The position numbers were made by a program, and so were the translations under genes. A DNA stretch of 64,000 nt from Prosapia bicincta (lineage: Eukaryota; Arthropoda; Insecta; Hemiptera; Cercopidae): assembly GCA_036971475.1 (NCBI GenBank), contig JBAIZL010000005.1, positions 240,601,823 to 240,665,822 of the forward strand. Reading direction: 5' to 3'. How positions within the stretch are numbered: the stretch's first letter is position 1; each line of letters begins with the position of its first letter. This document shows positions 1 to 9,978 of this stretch, one piece after another. Under the pieces are notes generated by a model. It was not told the origin of the DNA and ran no database searches. It worked only from the letters and a program-made list of their open reading frames with translations.

Positions 1-524
1 GGAATTGTCCTTTCCGTGATTACTACACAACGGGACGCGTACGGCAATGAACAGCTGTACTGTAACATGTCGAGGTATACTTGCGTGTACTCTATGCCTC
101 CGTGACTGAGAGTCAAAGTCCGATTGAAAAAATCAGGAAACGGTCGGAATCTGGATACCAAGTTTTGCGGATGGCGAACAGTTCCTTTCAACATGTGTTC
201 ATTGTATAATATCAATTCAAATGGTACACCTCCTTTATCACATTCGTGCATGAACCTAATCCAAATGTCTCGATTATAAATTCTATTTGCGGATGTGATC
301 ATTAACAGAATTATAGGCGGTAAGCTCTTGCTGTACGATCCGAACCGCTTATGTCTCCAGCAGCGCCTATTAAATACATGTCCATGTCTATTCGTACGGC
401 TACAGTAGTTTCCGCAAAACCTCTTCTTATCGGGATAATAGAAACAACATAAATTTGATTTTGGTGTTTTCGTAGTGCCGCTATTAGCATATGGCGAAAT
501 ATCATTATAAGTGTATATACGCAT
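1..524 (-). CDS. Glycosyltransferase-like protein, C-terminus off window
   Basis: An open frame starts at the ATG at 522-524 and stays open to the window edge (174 codons). The ATG overlaps the TAA of the upstream ATPase gene by one base (TAATG), a compact viral arrangement. The N-terminal ~75 residues are basic; then comes a hydrophobic strand and the pattern ILLMITSANRIYNRDIW, an SRFRPFPDFF block, GGIEYTQVYLDML and VVITERTI. The order of these blocks resembles GT14 core-2/I-branching (Branch) enzymes, where a GG...E/Q block precedes a [LV]SE.[CT]IP motif. That assignment is by eye and inferential. It would be an unusual cargo gene for a Polinton; it could instead be an uncharacterised viral family. 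Confidence 0.45.
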   Translation of the reverse strand, partial: MRIYTYNDISPYANSGTTKTPKSNLCCFYYPDKKRFCGNYCSRTNRHGHVFNRRCWRHKRFGSYSKSLPPIILLMITSANRIYNRDIWIRFMHECDKGGVPFELILYNEHMLKGTVRHPQNLVSRFRPFPDFFNRTLTLSHGGIEYTQVYLDMLQYSCSLPYASRCVVITERTI

Positions 525-1213
525 TATAAATCTTTTACGAAGGAATCAAACCCGATTCTGTATCGACCCTGATCTATATCGCTGTCTTTATCTATTACTA
601 TAAAACCGAATTTCTCTTTCCAGGCTGTTGCGCAGAGCTTTTTGAAAGTGTTAAACGACACGTCCGTGCCTACGTGATCCGAATGAATGTGTCTTAAATT
701 CATATCGTCCTGTTTAAATACAACAATCAGATTGGTATTGTCTCGGATTAAATGTTTGGGAATCCTACTGTACGTTTGACCGAGATAAAAAGAATCAATT
801 GAGCTATGTCTCCCCATACTGAAGTAATTACGTATATTATCATGTTTTTCACACTGTATATCGTCAAAAATCATAATGGAATTCGGTTCCGCTTCATGTG
901 GATTGATGATGTTGTCGTTATCACTGTACGGAAAATAACCGATACCCGATTCTTCCATCACCTTAGACAGAAACTCATATTTCGGTTGGTGAAGTGATTT
1001 TGAAAAAATATATATGTTGGCGAACTTCAGCCCGTTTGCCTCGAACAAAAGATTAAAAATTACATTTGTTTTACCGCAATTTGAAGGACCACACACAATT
1101 GCTCTAATAGTGTTGGGCAATAGGGGACTGTGTCGAACTCGTTTCTCCTTTTCACCTACATAAGCGTCGAAATTATGTAGCTGCATCGTATATGGAGCAA
1201 CCACTACACGCAT
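524..1213 (-). CDS. FtsK/HerA-type genome-packaging ATPase
   Basis: 229 aa, intact. Walker A GPSNCGKT at residues 42-49 and Walker B IMIFDDI at 113-119 are both present, and a GQTYSRIPKHLIRDNTN stretch follows, as in Polinton and NCLDV A32-like packaging ATPases. Such proteins drive viral DNA into preformed capsids in the nucleus or virion factory. Size is typical of the family (about 220-260 aa). The gene lies between the integrase and the glycosyltransferase-like gene, all on the same strand, and its stop codon overlaps the next start. Start chosen as the first ATG in an intact frame, with 265 bp of non-coding DNA before it. Confidence 0.9.
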   Translation of the reverse strand: MRVVVAPYTMQLHNFDAYVGEKEKRVRHSPLLPNTIRAIVCGPSNCGKTNVIFNLLFEANGLKFANIYIFSKSLHQPKYEFLSKVMEESGIGYFPYSDNDNIINPHEAEPNSIMIFDDIQCEKHDNIRNYFSMGRHSSIDSFYLGQTYSRIPKHLIRDNTNLIVVFKQDDMNLRHIHSDHVGTDVSFNTFKKLCATAWKEKFGFIVIDKDSDIDQGRYRIGFDSFVKDL

Positions 1214-1477
1214 CTCGAAAGACGTAACCAGAATGAATCAATTGTGTGAAAAAACTGATATTTATTTTCGAAACATATTTTCTATTGCAGTATAAAGCAA
1301 TTGTGACACATTGACTCTGCAACTAGTACTTTTCCATTGACGTCATCGCATGCTCGTGGCCGGATGCGTGTAAGGTCAGTTGGGACAAAGCAATTGCGAC
1401 CAGTACTTTTCCATTCACGTCATCGCTTGCACATGGCCGGATGCGCATGGGCGGCTTGCCGGATGTGGTAAATTGTT
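1214..1477. promoter_or_regulatory. Intergenic direct repeats with a CRE-like site
   Basis: Two copies of a block of about 46 bp (1323-1368 and 1400-1445) share agtacttttccatt and gtggccggatgcg-like ends. The first contains a perfect TGACGTCA (1338-1345); in the second it is one base off (TCACGTCA). The block sits just upstream of the ATPase start (that gene reads leftwards), so a promoter or enhancer role is the simplest reading; this is inference. Confidence 0.4.
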
Positions 1478-2542
1478 TCACAGTATAAGTTTATTTTTAT
1501 CTACCCAAGAGTTGTGCTTTTTATCGAAACCTTGCCATTTCACAAGAAGCTTATCTCCTTTCCGGCGCAAAACCTTTTCCACCAAATAAACGTCGCCAAC
1601 ATTTGTTCGACTTAATTCTTCAGCATAAAACCCACCTTTTAATATTTCACCTCTCGAATCTTGTAAAATGTAGGTTTTAGGTGAGGACGGTACAACAGCA
1701 AACACGGTAAATACTTCTTGCGTCCAGTTTGGATAAAATCCTTTCGAAAAAACTTTTTTGTATTTGGATATTCTAACTCTATCGTCTACCTGGAATGATC
1801 GCGATTGAGGTATAGTACGACTATTTACCTTGTCTTTTATTCTAGCCAACAGCATTGCTTCATGTTTTTTTCTCACCTGACACGGTTTCATACCAATAGT
1901 ACTGTGTACGGTTTTGTTGTATGACTTTACAATATCATCTAAAAAATCAGTCCATTTATGACTACCGCGAGCCGTGAATTCTAACCACATTTTACTTTTC
2001 AAAGTTCTGTTTAACCTTTCTACGATGGAAGCTTTTTTCTCGGTGTAAGTGTGATAGTGATTAATTTTATAGGTTTTCAATAAGTTTTGAACAGATTTGT
2101 TAAACCATTCTTTACCCTGATCGGTCTGAAAATGCTTCATACTGTGTTTCTCTAGTATAGGCTTTAATGCCGAAGCTACTTCGGAACCGGTTTTAGATTT
2201 TATCGGCACCGCAAACGCAAATTTTGATAAACAGTTAATCATAGTCAATATATACTTATAGCCTTTGTTTTCCTTTGCATAGGGAATCATCTCAACTAAA
2301 TCCGCTTGATAAAGATCGTTTACACCTTTCAAAGTAACACTACGTGTTTTAAAATTTCTACGAGCCGGCTTATGAAGCTCGTTAGCAATAGCACGTCTAA
2401 CGTTCATTTCAAAACTGACCACCTTGATTTTACTTTTGGTACTTTTAAACCAACTGACTAGGTTTCCATCAACACCCAAGAGGTACAGTCCGAAGTCGTT
2501 CTTGTTTTTTGGAAGCTTCCCCGGGAATGTGAAGCATTCCAA
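1478..2542 (-). CDS. Retrovirus-type integrase with C-terminal chromodomain
   Basis: 354 aa, intact frame. The rve catalytic core is clear: D81 (QADLVEMI), D141 (HFQTDQGKEW) and E175 (IVERLNRT), i.e. a DDE triad with 33 residues between the last two. Residues ~312-354 (GDVYLVEKVLRRKGDKLLVKWQGFD...) form a chromodomain, normal for Maverick integrases. No HHCC zinc finger is visible at the N-terminus; the first ~50 residues look unlike the usual Polinton integrase start, so the N-terminal part may be truncated or divergent. It would insert the element's DNA and produce the 6-bp target duplications. No counterpart is seen in the right Maverick. Confidence 0.92.
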   Translation of the reverse strand: MECFTFPGKLPKNKNDFGLYLLGVDGNLVSWFKSTKSKIKVVSFEMNVRRAIANELHKPARRNFKTRSVTLKGVNDLYQADLVEMIPYAKENKGYKYILTMINCLSKFAFAVPIKSKTGSEVASALKPILEKHSMKHFQTDQGKEWFNKSVQNLLKTYKINHYHTYTEKKASIVERLNRTLKSKMWLEFTARGSHKWTDFLDDIVKSYNKTVHSTIGMKPCQVRKKHEAMLLARIKDKVNSRTIPQSRSFQVDDRVRISKYKKVFSKGFYPNWTQEVFTVFAVVPSSPKTYILQDSRGEILKGGFYAEELSRTNVGDVYLVEKVLRRKGDKLLVKWQGFDKKHNSWVDKNKLIL

Positions 2543-2913
2543 GGCCTATCCTCCCAGGCGATCAGTTTTTGTCGTTCAATTTTACTTTTAATCCCATCCA
2601 CACACACATTCAGTCTTATAGACGATTAAGTCGAGACAGAGGACCATTCAACCTAGGTTTCACACACACACTCGTGCAACAAATATTTTATACCTTTTGC
2701 AAAAAGGTATTTTATTCAATACACACACAATCTGTCAAAACAGAAGCTATGCTCTTTTGTTGCTACAACACTTATCCATTCACACAACCTTATAGGCGAT
2801 TAGACCGTGACAGAGGGCCCATTCATTCAGCCTAGGATCTCCACACAGCATAGGTCATACAAAAACTAAAATGGAACGACTTGATTTCACAACACCGTTC
2901 AGGATGATGGGAA
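2543..2913. repeat. Intergenic direct repeat between integrase and polB
   Basis: Two related blocks, 2615-2657 and 2789-2836, share a cttata-gcgatta-core, then gacagaggaccatt or gacagagggcccatt and a final cctagg. CA-rich sequence surrounds them. No ORF here looks genuine. They may be promoter or 3'-end signals of the flanking genes (inference). Confidence 0.4.
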
Positions 2914-5900
2914 TCATTCTAGGCGTGGAACTTTACAGTACCCATAAGGTAGCGTATCAAAATCCCCGTTACGTTTTCTTTTCGCACCTGTGGCTCTGAA
3001 CATTTTTGTTTCACACACAGTAACAACACCATGATCCTTTCTGCGACGTATACGCGATTCATCGACCATTATGCTATCCTCCTCTGTTTGTTCATTCAAT
3101 ACTAGTTTCTTTAAAGAATCGAAATTTAAATAACCTGAGGTGCGGAGATTTAAAGTCAGTCCTTTAATTTTGCAAACTGTAACGGTTTTGTCATTTTCCG
3201 GACACATTACCTTGTAACCGTACGTTTTCGGACCTCCCGAAACAAATTCTGTTATATATGCAGAAGGACCATAGTCTGCCAGTTCGTCTGTCATCTGTCC
3301 CAAGTAGTCTCCTGTCGATACATCGTGCGTACCGTCTTTGTGGAGATAAATTACACTATCTGTGTCGTAATAGAGGACCTGTGATCCCAACACGTCCAAA
3401 TACTCATAGAGCTTAAGACGAGCATGGGCTGTAGTAAATGCAGCGAGAACGACATTTACTGTTGGTAGTACATCACAGGTGTTGTCGGTGTAGCACCAGT
3501 TCACTACGACAACGTCCTCGTTAACCTCTTGTATATTGTTTACATCAATTGACGGTGACGTTAACAAGTTGAACAGTTCATTCGGCTCTCTTACTATTGT
3601 AGTCTTTGGCTGGTTTTCACGTTGTCCAAACTTACCCCAAAAGGAGTTTAACATTAATTTAGCCAACGACCTGGCACCAGGATTTTTTTCAATTTTCATC
3701 GGGTCAAGTCTAACCCCCTCGTTGTCGAAATAGCTTTGGACATAGTCTATTTTGTCTTGTTCAGTACGACACCACTCTGGGTAACCTGAAGCCTCCTGCT
3801 TTATTTTTAAAAATTTATTAATATAGTCGGTAAACAGTCCGTTCCCTTTGTCAAATGAAGCCATTTCGTATTGCCAGAGCTCATACATTTCCAATATCAC
3901 GTAACCTTTCTGCACAGCTTTGCGTATCTCGTCCATAGTCCATGTTCCTGTCAACGTCCGTTCGTCAAGAGAGTGAGTACAGTTTCCAGGTATAAGGTTC
4001 TCACCACATGTACGGCATAGGATGAACATCAATTTATCGTTCATCCTGACCGGCAGCACTGGATGATACAAATCCCGAGGAGGTAGGACTGTACATTTCA
4101 GGAGGCCGTCAGCAGACATTCCTGCGGCTCTACACTCATTATTACCGACGTGTATTTGCGGATGTCCTATCGGATATTCTAGGTTCTTACACACCCAGGG
4201 GTACAAGGAACAAACATCAATGTACCGAATCTTCTCGTTCTCCTGACACATATGGTACGATTTTACATTCCCCGTACGACCGCCGAAAAACGCATCTCGA
4301 GGGTTTAGTGGTGTGAGATGTATTAGAGGGTGGGAATCAAGGTATGCCATCCTTTTGTTTATTTTTTTCATCCTATAAAATTCACACTCCCACAACTCGA
4401 CAACATTATAATGACGGGACAACTTAGCCGTCTTAGCTTTAGTCCTGGTCAGTCGAGCACTATGAGTGTCTGACGGGTCGTCGATTAGAGGTGAATCACG
4501 CCCAAATGTGTAACAGTTTGGACATCCGTGCCAGTAACAGCCGTGAAATTCATATACGGTCTTCGTTTGGTCACATAGTCCGTCGACCTTTATACCATCT
4601 ACTTTAATTTCACGACCTCTACCAGCATGCTCCAGTCGATAGCCTTTCTGGTCTTCGATCCATGCGAGCCACTGTAGAGCAATGGTGGACTGCTTATCGA
4701 CGAGTCTGTATCCATTCTTTGGCAGTATGCCTATTGTGTTTGGCTTGAGAAAATTTCTTCTGAACGCTAGGCTACACGCGCTAGCAATAGTGACGGCCTC
4801 GAGAAACGGATCTACATTGCATTCCTGCAAGAACGAAGCACGAAACTTTATACAGGCTTGAGCTAATATATCAACATCAGAGAGGCAATATTCGAATATT
4901 TCCCTTTGAAAATTGAATACATAACCGTTGGAGACCTGTTCATCGTACCACTGTAAGAATTTTGTATTGTTCTTTTCGAACATTGAGTCAGGACAGTAGT
5001 ATTCCTTTGCTGGAATAGGACCTACATAATTTTCATTGGCCACTGTGTTGAAAAGGTGGGGAAAGTAACCCTTCTTTTTTTCGGGAGGTAGGTCGAACGC
5101 TTCAGGGAGTTTATACAATGCCATTGGCATATAGTTTAGAGAATCAATAAACTTTATGTTATCGATCTCCATCTTTATAATCCTAGTTCCACGCATTATC
5201 AATTCAGGTGTAAACTGAGTTTCTTCCAGAACGTATTTCAAAAGGAATTGGAAATCAAATGCCTGTCCATTATGAGCGATAACGCACACCTTTTTAAACG
5301 TTTTACGCGCATCCATTATGTAGGCCATGAACCCTTCAACTGGACTCTCTTTAAAAACACGAGTTCGTGGCGTACAATTACGGCAACGTTCGCCATTTAC
5401 GCATTTCCAACAGTACTGTTGAGAAATGCATAAGTTTACCCTGTGCACGTGAGTGCTATCAAGGACTTCGTCTTGACGCGTTTCCAGGTCGAAAAATAGA
5501 AACATGAAATCTTTAACTGGAGGCTTTTGTGTATTGATTTTCATGTAACACCGATGGTTAGCCGGTTTGTACTCTAAGCACATTTTACAATAAACCTCTC
5601 CACACTGATGTGTGGTTTTACGATCTAGAGTAAATATTACCTTCTCACACATTAAACATTTTCTAATATACTTGCAAACGCTTACGGAATGTGTGTTGTA
5701 ACATTGCTGGTTCATAAAGTGACGGTTACAGTCACCGCATTGAATACCTCCGTTGTCGTCTAGCACACACGGCGGAGACCGTTTACAAGAATAACAGATA
5801 GCTGAACATCTGTGTTTGCCTAAAGTGTTGTATGGTGTTCGACATGCTTCACAGTAGAATTGACACGCAAACGCGCCAGTTAAACTGGTAATCACATTAA

Positions 5901-6666
5901 AATGGGACTTGTGAAATAGCAAATTTATTTTATACTTGGGATTGTTCACATTACCTTCAAATAACACATGCCTACCTCTACTACCGTAACTGTACACCGT
6001 GATTTTATATTCTGTCAAATGATTTTGAAACGCTTGTAACTCATTCACACCGGCACCTGACTCGGTAATTTCTACATTAGCGTCAGCCATTAGTTGCTGT
6101 GCCCTAACGGTCTGACGTTTACCTTTGTTCTGTATTATAGCTTTATATTCTTTGTCATTTTGCGCCCGAGCAATGCCAACCACAAGAGCACAAGGCAAGC
6201 ACAAAGCATCTTTATTTTTAATTACAACGATTCCCGTTCTGCTGTGACACTCTTCGTCAAAGTTATTGTAAATCCCACGCCTACGTCGACCCCGGCCTAC
6301 AGGTACTCTAACCTTGGTACACGATACCTGGAAGGTATCACCTGACATAAATCCCTCAGCGTTACTCTGGACTATTCCGCCAAAAACGCTTTAAAGCGTG
6401 TCTGACGTTATTTCCGAAGCAGGTCTGAAGGCTACGTACCCAGGTGTACGATTCTTAAAGTTTATGCTAGTCATAGTAAAACCAAGTCGATCTTCGTCTG
6501 TTGTACCCCTAGTCACAGATTCAACCAACTCTTGAAGTCCCTGTCTAACCCATTCAATCTCTCCTACACCTTCAGGGGGTGTATTGAATTTAAAAACAAT
6601 TTTATTCCCGTATAAACGGAATTTCTTTACATAGGTTTGCACATTAGAAAAAATATACACTGCCAT
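2914..6666 (-). CDS. polB: Protein-primed family B DNA polymerase, one in-frame stop
   Basis: Replicates the element from a protein primer. The frame runs from ATG 6664-6666 to 2914 with a single TAA at 6391-6393, after codon 91; the other copy reads Trp there. Downstream of the stop an ATG at 6346-6348 opens an uninterrupted 1144-aa ORF. Numbered from that Met: Cys/His-rich segment ~162-268; exonuclease motifs ExoI FDLET (~286-290), ExoII NGQAFD (~360-365), ExoIII YCLSD (~487-491); a GCYWHGCPNC insertion typical of Polinton polymerases; palm motif A DVCSLYP (~711), motif B NSFWGKFG (~899) and motif C YYDTDS (~994). All catalytic residues are present. Either the gene is freshly inactivated or translation begins internally. 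Confidence 0.95.
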
Positions 6667-7196
6667 AATATAGGTTTTATTTTAAGAAGTCAAATTAGAA
6701 ACAGAGATAGGATAACAATCACACTTACCTCTTTGCAGTCAGAATGAGACCCGAGTATACTGTGCTAACTGTTATATAGCTAACTGTTTATTAGAAACAG
6801 AGATAGAATAACAATCACACTTACCTCTTTGCAGTCTGAATGAGACCGGAGTATACTGTCCTACCTGTAATATACGGGTTTATATAGCAACCTGTTTAGA
6901 GTGGGAGACATAGGCCAGCGATTTCTAATCCTTTCACTGCACGACCGCGAGTAGGAGTGAAAGTAGGTCAGCGATTTCTAATCCTTTCACTGCACGACCG
7001 CGAGTGGGAGTGAAAGTTCAACGATTTCACACGGTACAACCTCGAGTGTGGGAAAAGGTCAATGATTTCTAAACTTTCCGTTGCGTGACACAGCCGCTTT
7101 GGGCAACTACGTCAAGGGAACTACACAAAGGACGCGTGGGGAGTTGCACAGTATATAAGCCGGTACCAACATACAGAGAGCATCAGTCTTCAGCGC
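6667..7196. promoter_or_regulatory. Bidirectional control region with tandem repeats
   Basis: Lies between divergent polB (-) and the OB-like gene (+). Nearest polB, a ~100-bp module is duplicated (6695-6788, 6789-6898); read on the minus strand each copy ends gcaaagag/gtaagt, a consensus 5' splice donor, so polB probably has a duplicated non-coding first exon. Next come repeats of ~40-57 bp (6905-6963, 6964-7016, then two degenerate copies to ~7100) built on gatttctaatcctttcac and cgcgagt.ggagtgaaag. Nearest the + gene is a core promoter: TATATAAG at 7152-7159 and an arthropod initiator TCAGT at 7183-7187, 33 bp apart. The same arrangement is kept in the other copy. Iteron-like repeats could also mark a replication or enhancer site. 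Confidence 0.7.
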
Positions 7197-7236
7197 TTTG
7201 CAGTTAGGTGCGTTGTGTGTGTGTTTTATCTTAATT

Positions 7237-7557
7237 ATGAATACTGCAAGTCAGCTCTCCAAAAATTCGACAGTTAACCAGTTCAATGCGGTTCCGGTTT
7301 ACGAGCGAATTTTGGTGTCGTTAAAGTCGTTGGCGTTGAACAAAGAATACGGCATTATCTGTGCGAAACTCGTAACAACCGTTCATGGCTCGTCTATTCA
7401 GGTTGACTTTGATGACGACGATATAAAAAAGACTACTTTTTTTCCGAAACGGTATACAGCGATAGTGAAAGATTCCGATCTTCCGGAGTTGGAGAAATGC
7501 AAATTTGTCATTACACGTCATGTCGGTAAGACGGTGATAATGGAAATACGGCCGTAA
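7237..7557 (+). CDS. Small conserved Maverick protein, possible OB-fold DNA binder
   Basis: 106 aa from the ATG at 7237; the frame is open further upstream but lacks an ATG, and the initiator at 7185 would give a 52-nt leader, which supports this start. Key blocks: ALNKEYGIICAKLV, then acidic DFDDDDIKK, FFPKRYTAIV, and C-terminal beta-rich VITRHVGKTVIMEIRP. I recall this pattern (…AK.v.tk.G..i.v.l…lPKRY…) from small uncharacterised proteins of arthropod virus-like elements; the alternating beta pattern suggests an OB-like fold and single-stranded DNA binding, which is inference. It is divergent from polB across a shared control region, fitting a replication role. Copy 2 carries the same gene with a frameshift. 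Confidence 0.65.
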   Translation: MNTASQLSKNSTVNQFNAVPVYERILVSLKSLALNKEYGIICAKLVTTVHGSSIQVDFDDDDIKKTTFFPKRYTAIVKDSDLPELEKCKFVITRHVGKTVIMEIRP

Positions 7558-7589
7558 ATCGTATTTATTTTCAAGGGGGTGACATATTT

Positions 7590-7663
7590 TAATGGAGTGG
7601 TCACCACTGATTACAGCGTGGCTGGAGCTGTTTTCACTGGGACGAACTATTAGAGTTCGTCCC
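7590..7663 (+). other. Conserved 45-nt motif followed by a 10-bp perfect hairpin
   Basis: The block 7590-7634 (taatggagtggtcaccactg... ggctggagctg) is found five times in the window, always outside genes. Here it is followed by a perfect stem GGGACGAACT / AGTTCGTCCC (7639-7648 and 7654-7663) with a 5-nt loop. It lies 33 nt behind the OB-like stop codon, so it is probably in the 3' UTR. Function unknown; see findings. Confidence 0.7.
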
Positions 7664-7676
7664 ACGGGGAGCTGGC

Positions 7677-8018
7677 TTGAGCGGTTCCGGTTTACGAGCG
7701 AATTTTGGTGCCTTTAAAGTCGTTGGGCGTTGAATAAAGAATACTGTATTATCTGTGCTCGTAACAACCGTTCATCTGTTCAAGTTGACTGACGATATAA
7801 AAAAGACTACTTTTTCCGAAACGATACTGCTATAGAGAAAGATTCTTCTGGAGTTGGAGAAATGTCGGTAAGACATGGTGATAATGGAAATACGACGGTA
7901 AATTTATTTTCAAGGGGGTGACATATATTAATGGAGTGGTCACCACTGATTACAGCGTGGCTGGAGCTGTTTTCACTGGGGCTAACTACTAGAGTTCATC
8001 CCACGGGGGGAGCTGACT
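7677..8018 (+). pseudogene. Decayed tandem duplicate of the OB-like gene and its 3' motif
   Basis: Starts gcggttccggtttacgagcg, matching 7287 onwards, and follows the OB-like gene through its 3' motif with many small deletions, so no frame survives. The second copy of the conserved motif (7930-7974) and a weaker hairpin are still recognisable. The right Maverick has only one copy at this place, so the duplication arose in this lineage. Confidence 0.8.
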
Positions 8019-8090
8019 TGATTAACGAATACTCTTTTTAAACAAATACTTAATTTATTTCAAAAATTATCGATTTATTTCAGAAACACG

Positions 8091-9529
8091 ATGACCGATA
8101 GACGTAATCAATCAGAGGTGAGTATGAAATAGTGTGTTCCTTTTTTTTTTGTTAAAGTTTTTATGTTTCGTTATTGCAATTTTTCATTGGTTTTCAGTCT
8201 AATGACACAACAAACAACGATGATTCTAGCTACGATGAAACGGGCATTTGGGAAGAATTAGATAATCATGCTAACGAAATCGATCGTAACAGACGTAGCC
8301 CATCAATATTACATGGGGTTACATGGACACCGTACTATAGACGCCAATCGATAGTTGATCATAGCGAGGAGACTCCTACTACGTCACAGGTAATTATAAA
8401 TAATTTAGATTATTAACAGTTTCATTTTCATATCTAATAAGCTTTTTTCTTTCAGGAAACAAACATTACGGCTCCTCCTAGAGTACCTTTGACTGATCGT
8501 AGCAACACCGCCCACCCAACATCGGTGATTATTAATGAACTGCCTTTACCGTTTCCAAACAATTTAGATTATTAACAGTTTCATCTAATAAGCGTTTTTT
8601 TTTCTTTCAGGGAACAAACACACCTTCTAGAACCAGAGGGCCTTTGACTGATCGTAGCAACACCGACCACCCAACGCCGGTGATTATTGTATTCTTAATA
8701 AATTATTACTGTTATACTCTTATTTGCTCATTACTAATACATTGTATTTTATAGGCTGCAATATTAGATCACGTTGTAAATAGACTCAGAGATCGAGCTT
8801 CTTATTCGGGGGAACTAGATGAGGAACTAAAGCACATACAAGGACTCGAGCATTCCCGTATCGACTGTTTCCTTTGCTTAGGAAGTAGGACACGGTATCC
8901 TCCTCAATATTCAGTAAGTTTTATTGTACGATGATAATAGCAGTAATATCAGAGGATTATAATTGAATTTCATTTCTAATTAATTTTCTTAGACGGCTGT
9001 GGGAAACGCACGGGCAACTGCAGCTCGTAGAGTATCGGCTGATGCACTGCAGATACTAAAAAGACTCGTAGCGGACTTAGAGGCAGCGTTTCAAAGAGAT
9101 GGATACGAGGAAAATTTCTATGCGGTCGGCGTATGGCGGATAATGATGAGCGATCTACATAAGCTACTCGAAGAGGGTCGAAGAAGAGTGGCTGTCGCTG
9201 AAGCGGCGGCGATAATGGCCGATCGAATCCCTTCAGGCGTAGTCGTAAGTGTTACAATTTGTAAAACCTGATATTTATGCTATTCATTTACAAGAAAATT
9301 ATCTTCTTTGTTTTGTATGTTGAAACAGAGAACATCAGAAGAGCAGATTGTAGGAAACAGTGGCTACCGTATAGCAGACTGCACTGTCTGCTTAGAACGA
9401 CCACCATGCACTGCCATCATACCCTGCGGTCACGTTTATTGCAGGGAGTGTGCGGAAAGGGTGCAGAGGTGCCCCATATGCCGGAAACCCGCAGACAGAC
9501 GCTGCCGACTATTTCTGAACATGGAATGA
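8091..9529 (+). CDS. Spliced RING-finger E3 ligase-like gene, seven exons
   Basis: Proposed exons 8091-8117, 8198-8389, 8456-8524, 8611-8679, 8755-8913, 8993-9244, 9329-9529; all six introns begin GT, end AG and fall in phase 0, giving 969 nt and 322 aa. Exons 3 and 4 (23 codons each) are duplicates of each other (both contain PLTDRSNT). Exon 5 has a CFLC pair; exon 6 is helical and Arg/Ala-rich; exon 7 ends in a C3HC4 RING (CTVC...CGHVYCRECA...CPICRK). RING proteins transfer ubiquitin; in viruses they usually target host defence factors. The homologous block in copy 2 keeps the same exon borders. The exon 4 donor could instead lie 9 nt further on. AATAAA follows at 9634-9639. Confidence 0.8.
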
Positions 9530-9633
9530 TTGTGCAAAATATCATAGTTAATCAAGTCTCCCCTCTAAATTCTGTCAATTCCCAGATTTATATTTTATGT
9601 ATAATCCTGTATTTATAATTATATTCTTAACAC

Positions 9634-9639
9634 AATAAA
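9634..9639 (+). terminator. Polyadenylation signal of the RING gene
   Basis: AATAAA 105 bp behind the stop codon in an AT-rich stretch, the nearest canonical signal. Confidence 0.5.
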
Positions 9640-9659
9640 AATATTTATTCTTATACAAA

Positions 9660-9978
9660 TACACGTTTTACTCTTATTTCATACAACCAAACCAACATCC
9701 AACACTCACGACATACTTCTACCAACATCTAACCACAACACACAACTGACTACATCGTAGCTCAGTCGCTAGCGTCACACGCCAGCAAACCAAACGTCCA
9801 CGGTTCCATTCCCCAATACACATTTATATTTTTTCATCCTCAAAAAATTACGTCAACAGAACAAAATGGCCCTCCCGATCCAGGACACCAATCAACCTCT
9901 AGGGGCGGGGCTTAGCTGGTGGTGGGGGTAACAAATACTGCTCTCTCATTGGGGGGATAAAGGCACCCCGTCCCTACT
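9660..9978 (+). repeat. Right TIR of Maverick copy 1, with tRNA-like A and B boxes
   Basis: Matches the inverted TIRs of copy 2 over ~320 bp, ending in gggggtaacaaatactgctc ... ctact. It lacks the 100-bp internal tandem duplication of the copy 2 TIRs. Within it TAGCTCAGTCG (9758-9768) fits a pol III A box and GGTTCCATTCC (9802-9812) a B box with one mismatch; their 44-bp spacing equals that in a tRNA. The flanks do not fold into an acceptor stem, so this is not a working tRNA gene. Confidence 0.8.

Larger units (their letters stand above)
1..9978 (-). mobile_element. Maverick/Polinton copy 1 (left, 5' part off window)
   Basis: Gene set seen here: packaging ATPase, retrovirus-type integrase with chromodomain, protein-primed PolB, OB-like gene and spliced RING gene, ending in a TIR of about 320 bp that matches the TIRs of the second copy. 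Polintons carry exactly this combination. The terminus ends ctact at 9978, equivalent to the ctact end of copy 2 at 61865. Immediately after it the reading frame of a gypsy gag begins, so the element interrupts gag; the predicted 6-bp target duplication is accagc (9979-9984), its partner lying outside the window. ATPase, integrase and RING frames are intact and PolB has one stop, so this copy is younger or better preserved than copy 2. Confidence 0.93.

Noticed and set aside
2569..2835. 88-aa + strand ORF between integrase and polB
   Set aside because: Composed of CA-rich and repeated blocks, opposite to all neighbouring genes, no motif.
9750..9830. Functional tRNA gene in the TIR
   Set aside because: A and B boxes fit, but acceptor, anticodon and T stems do not pair.
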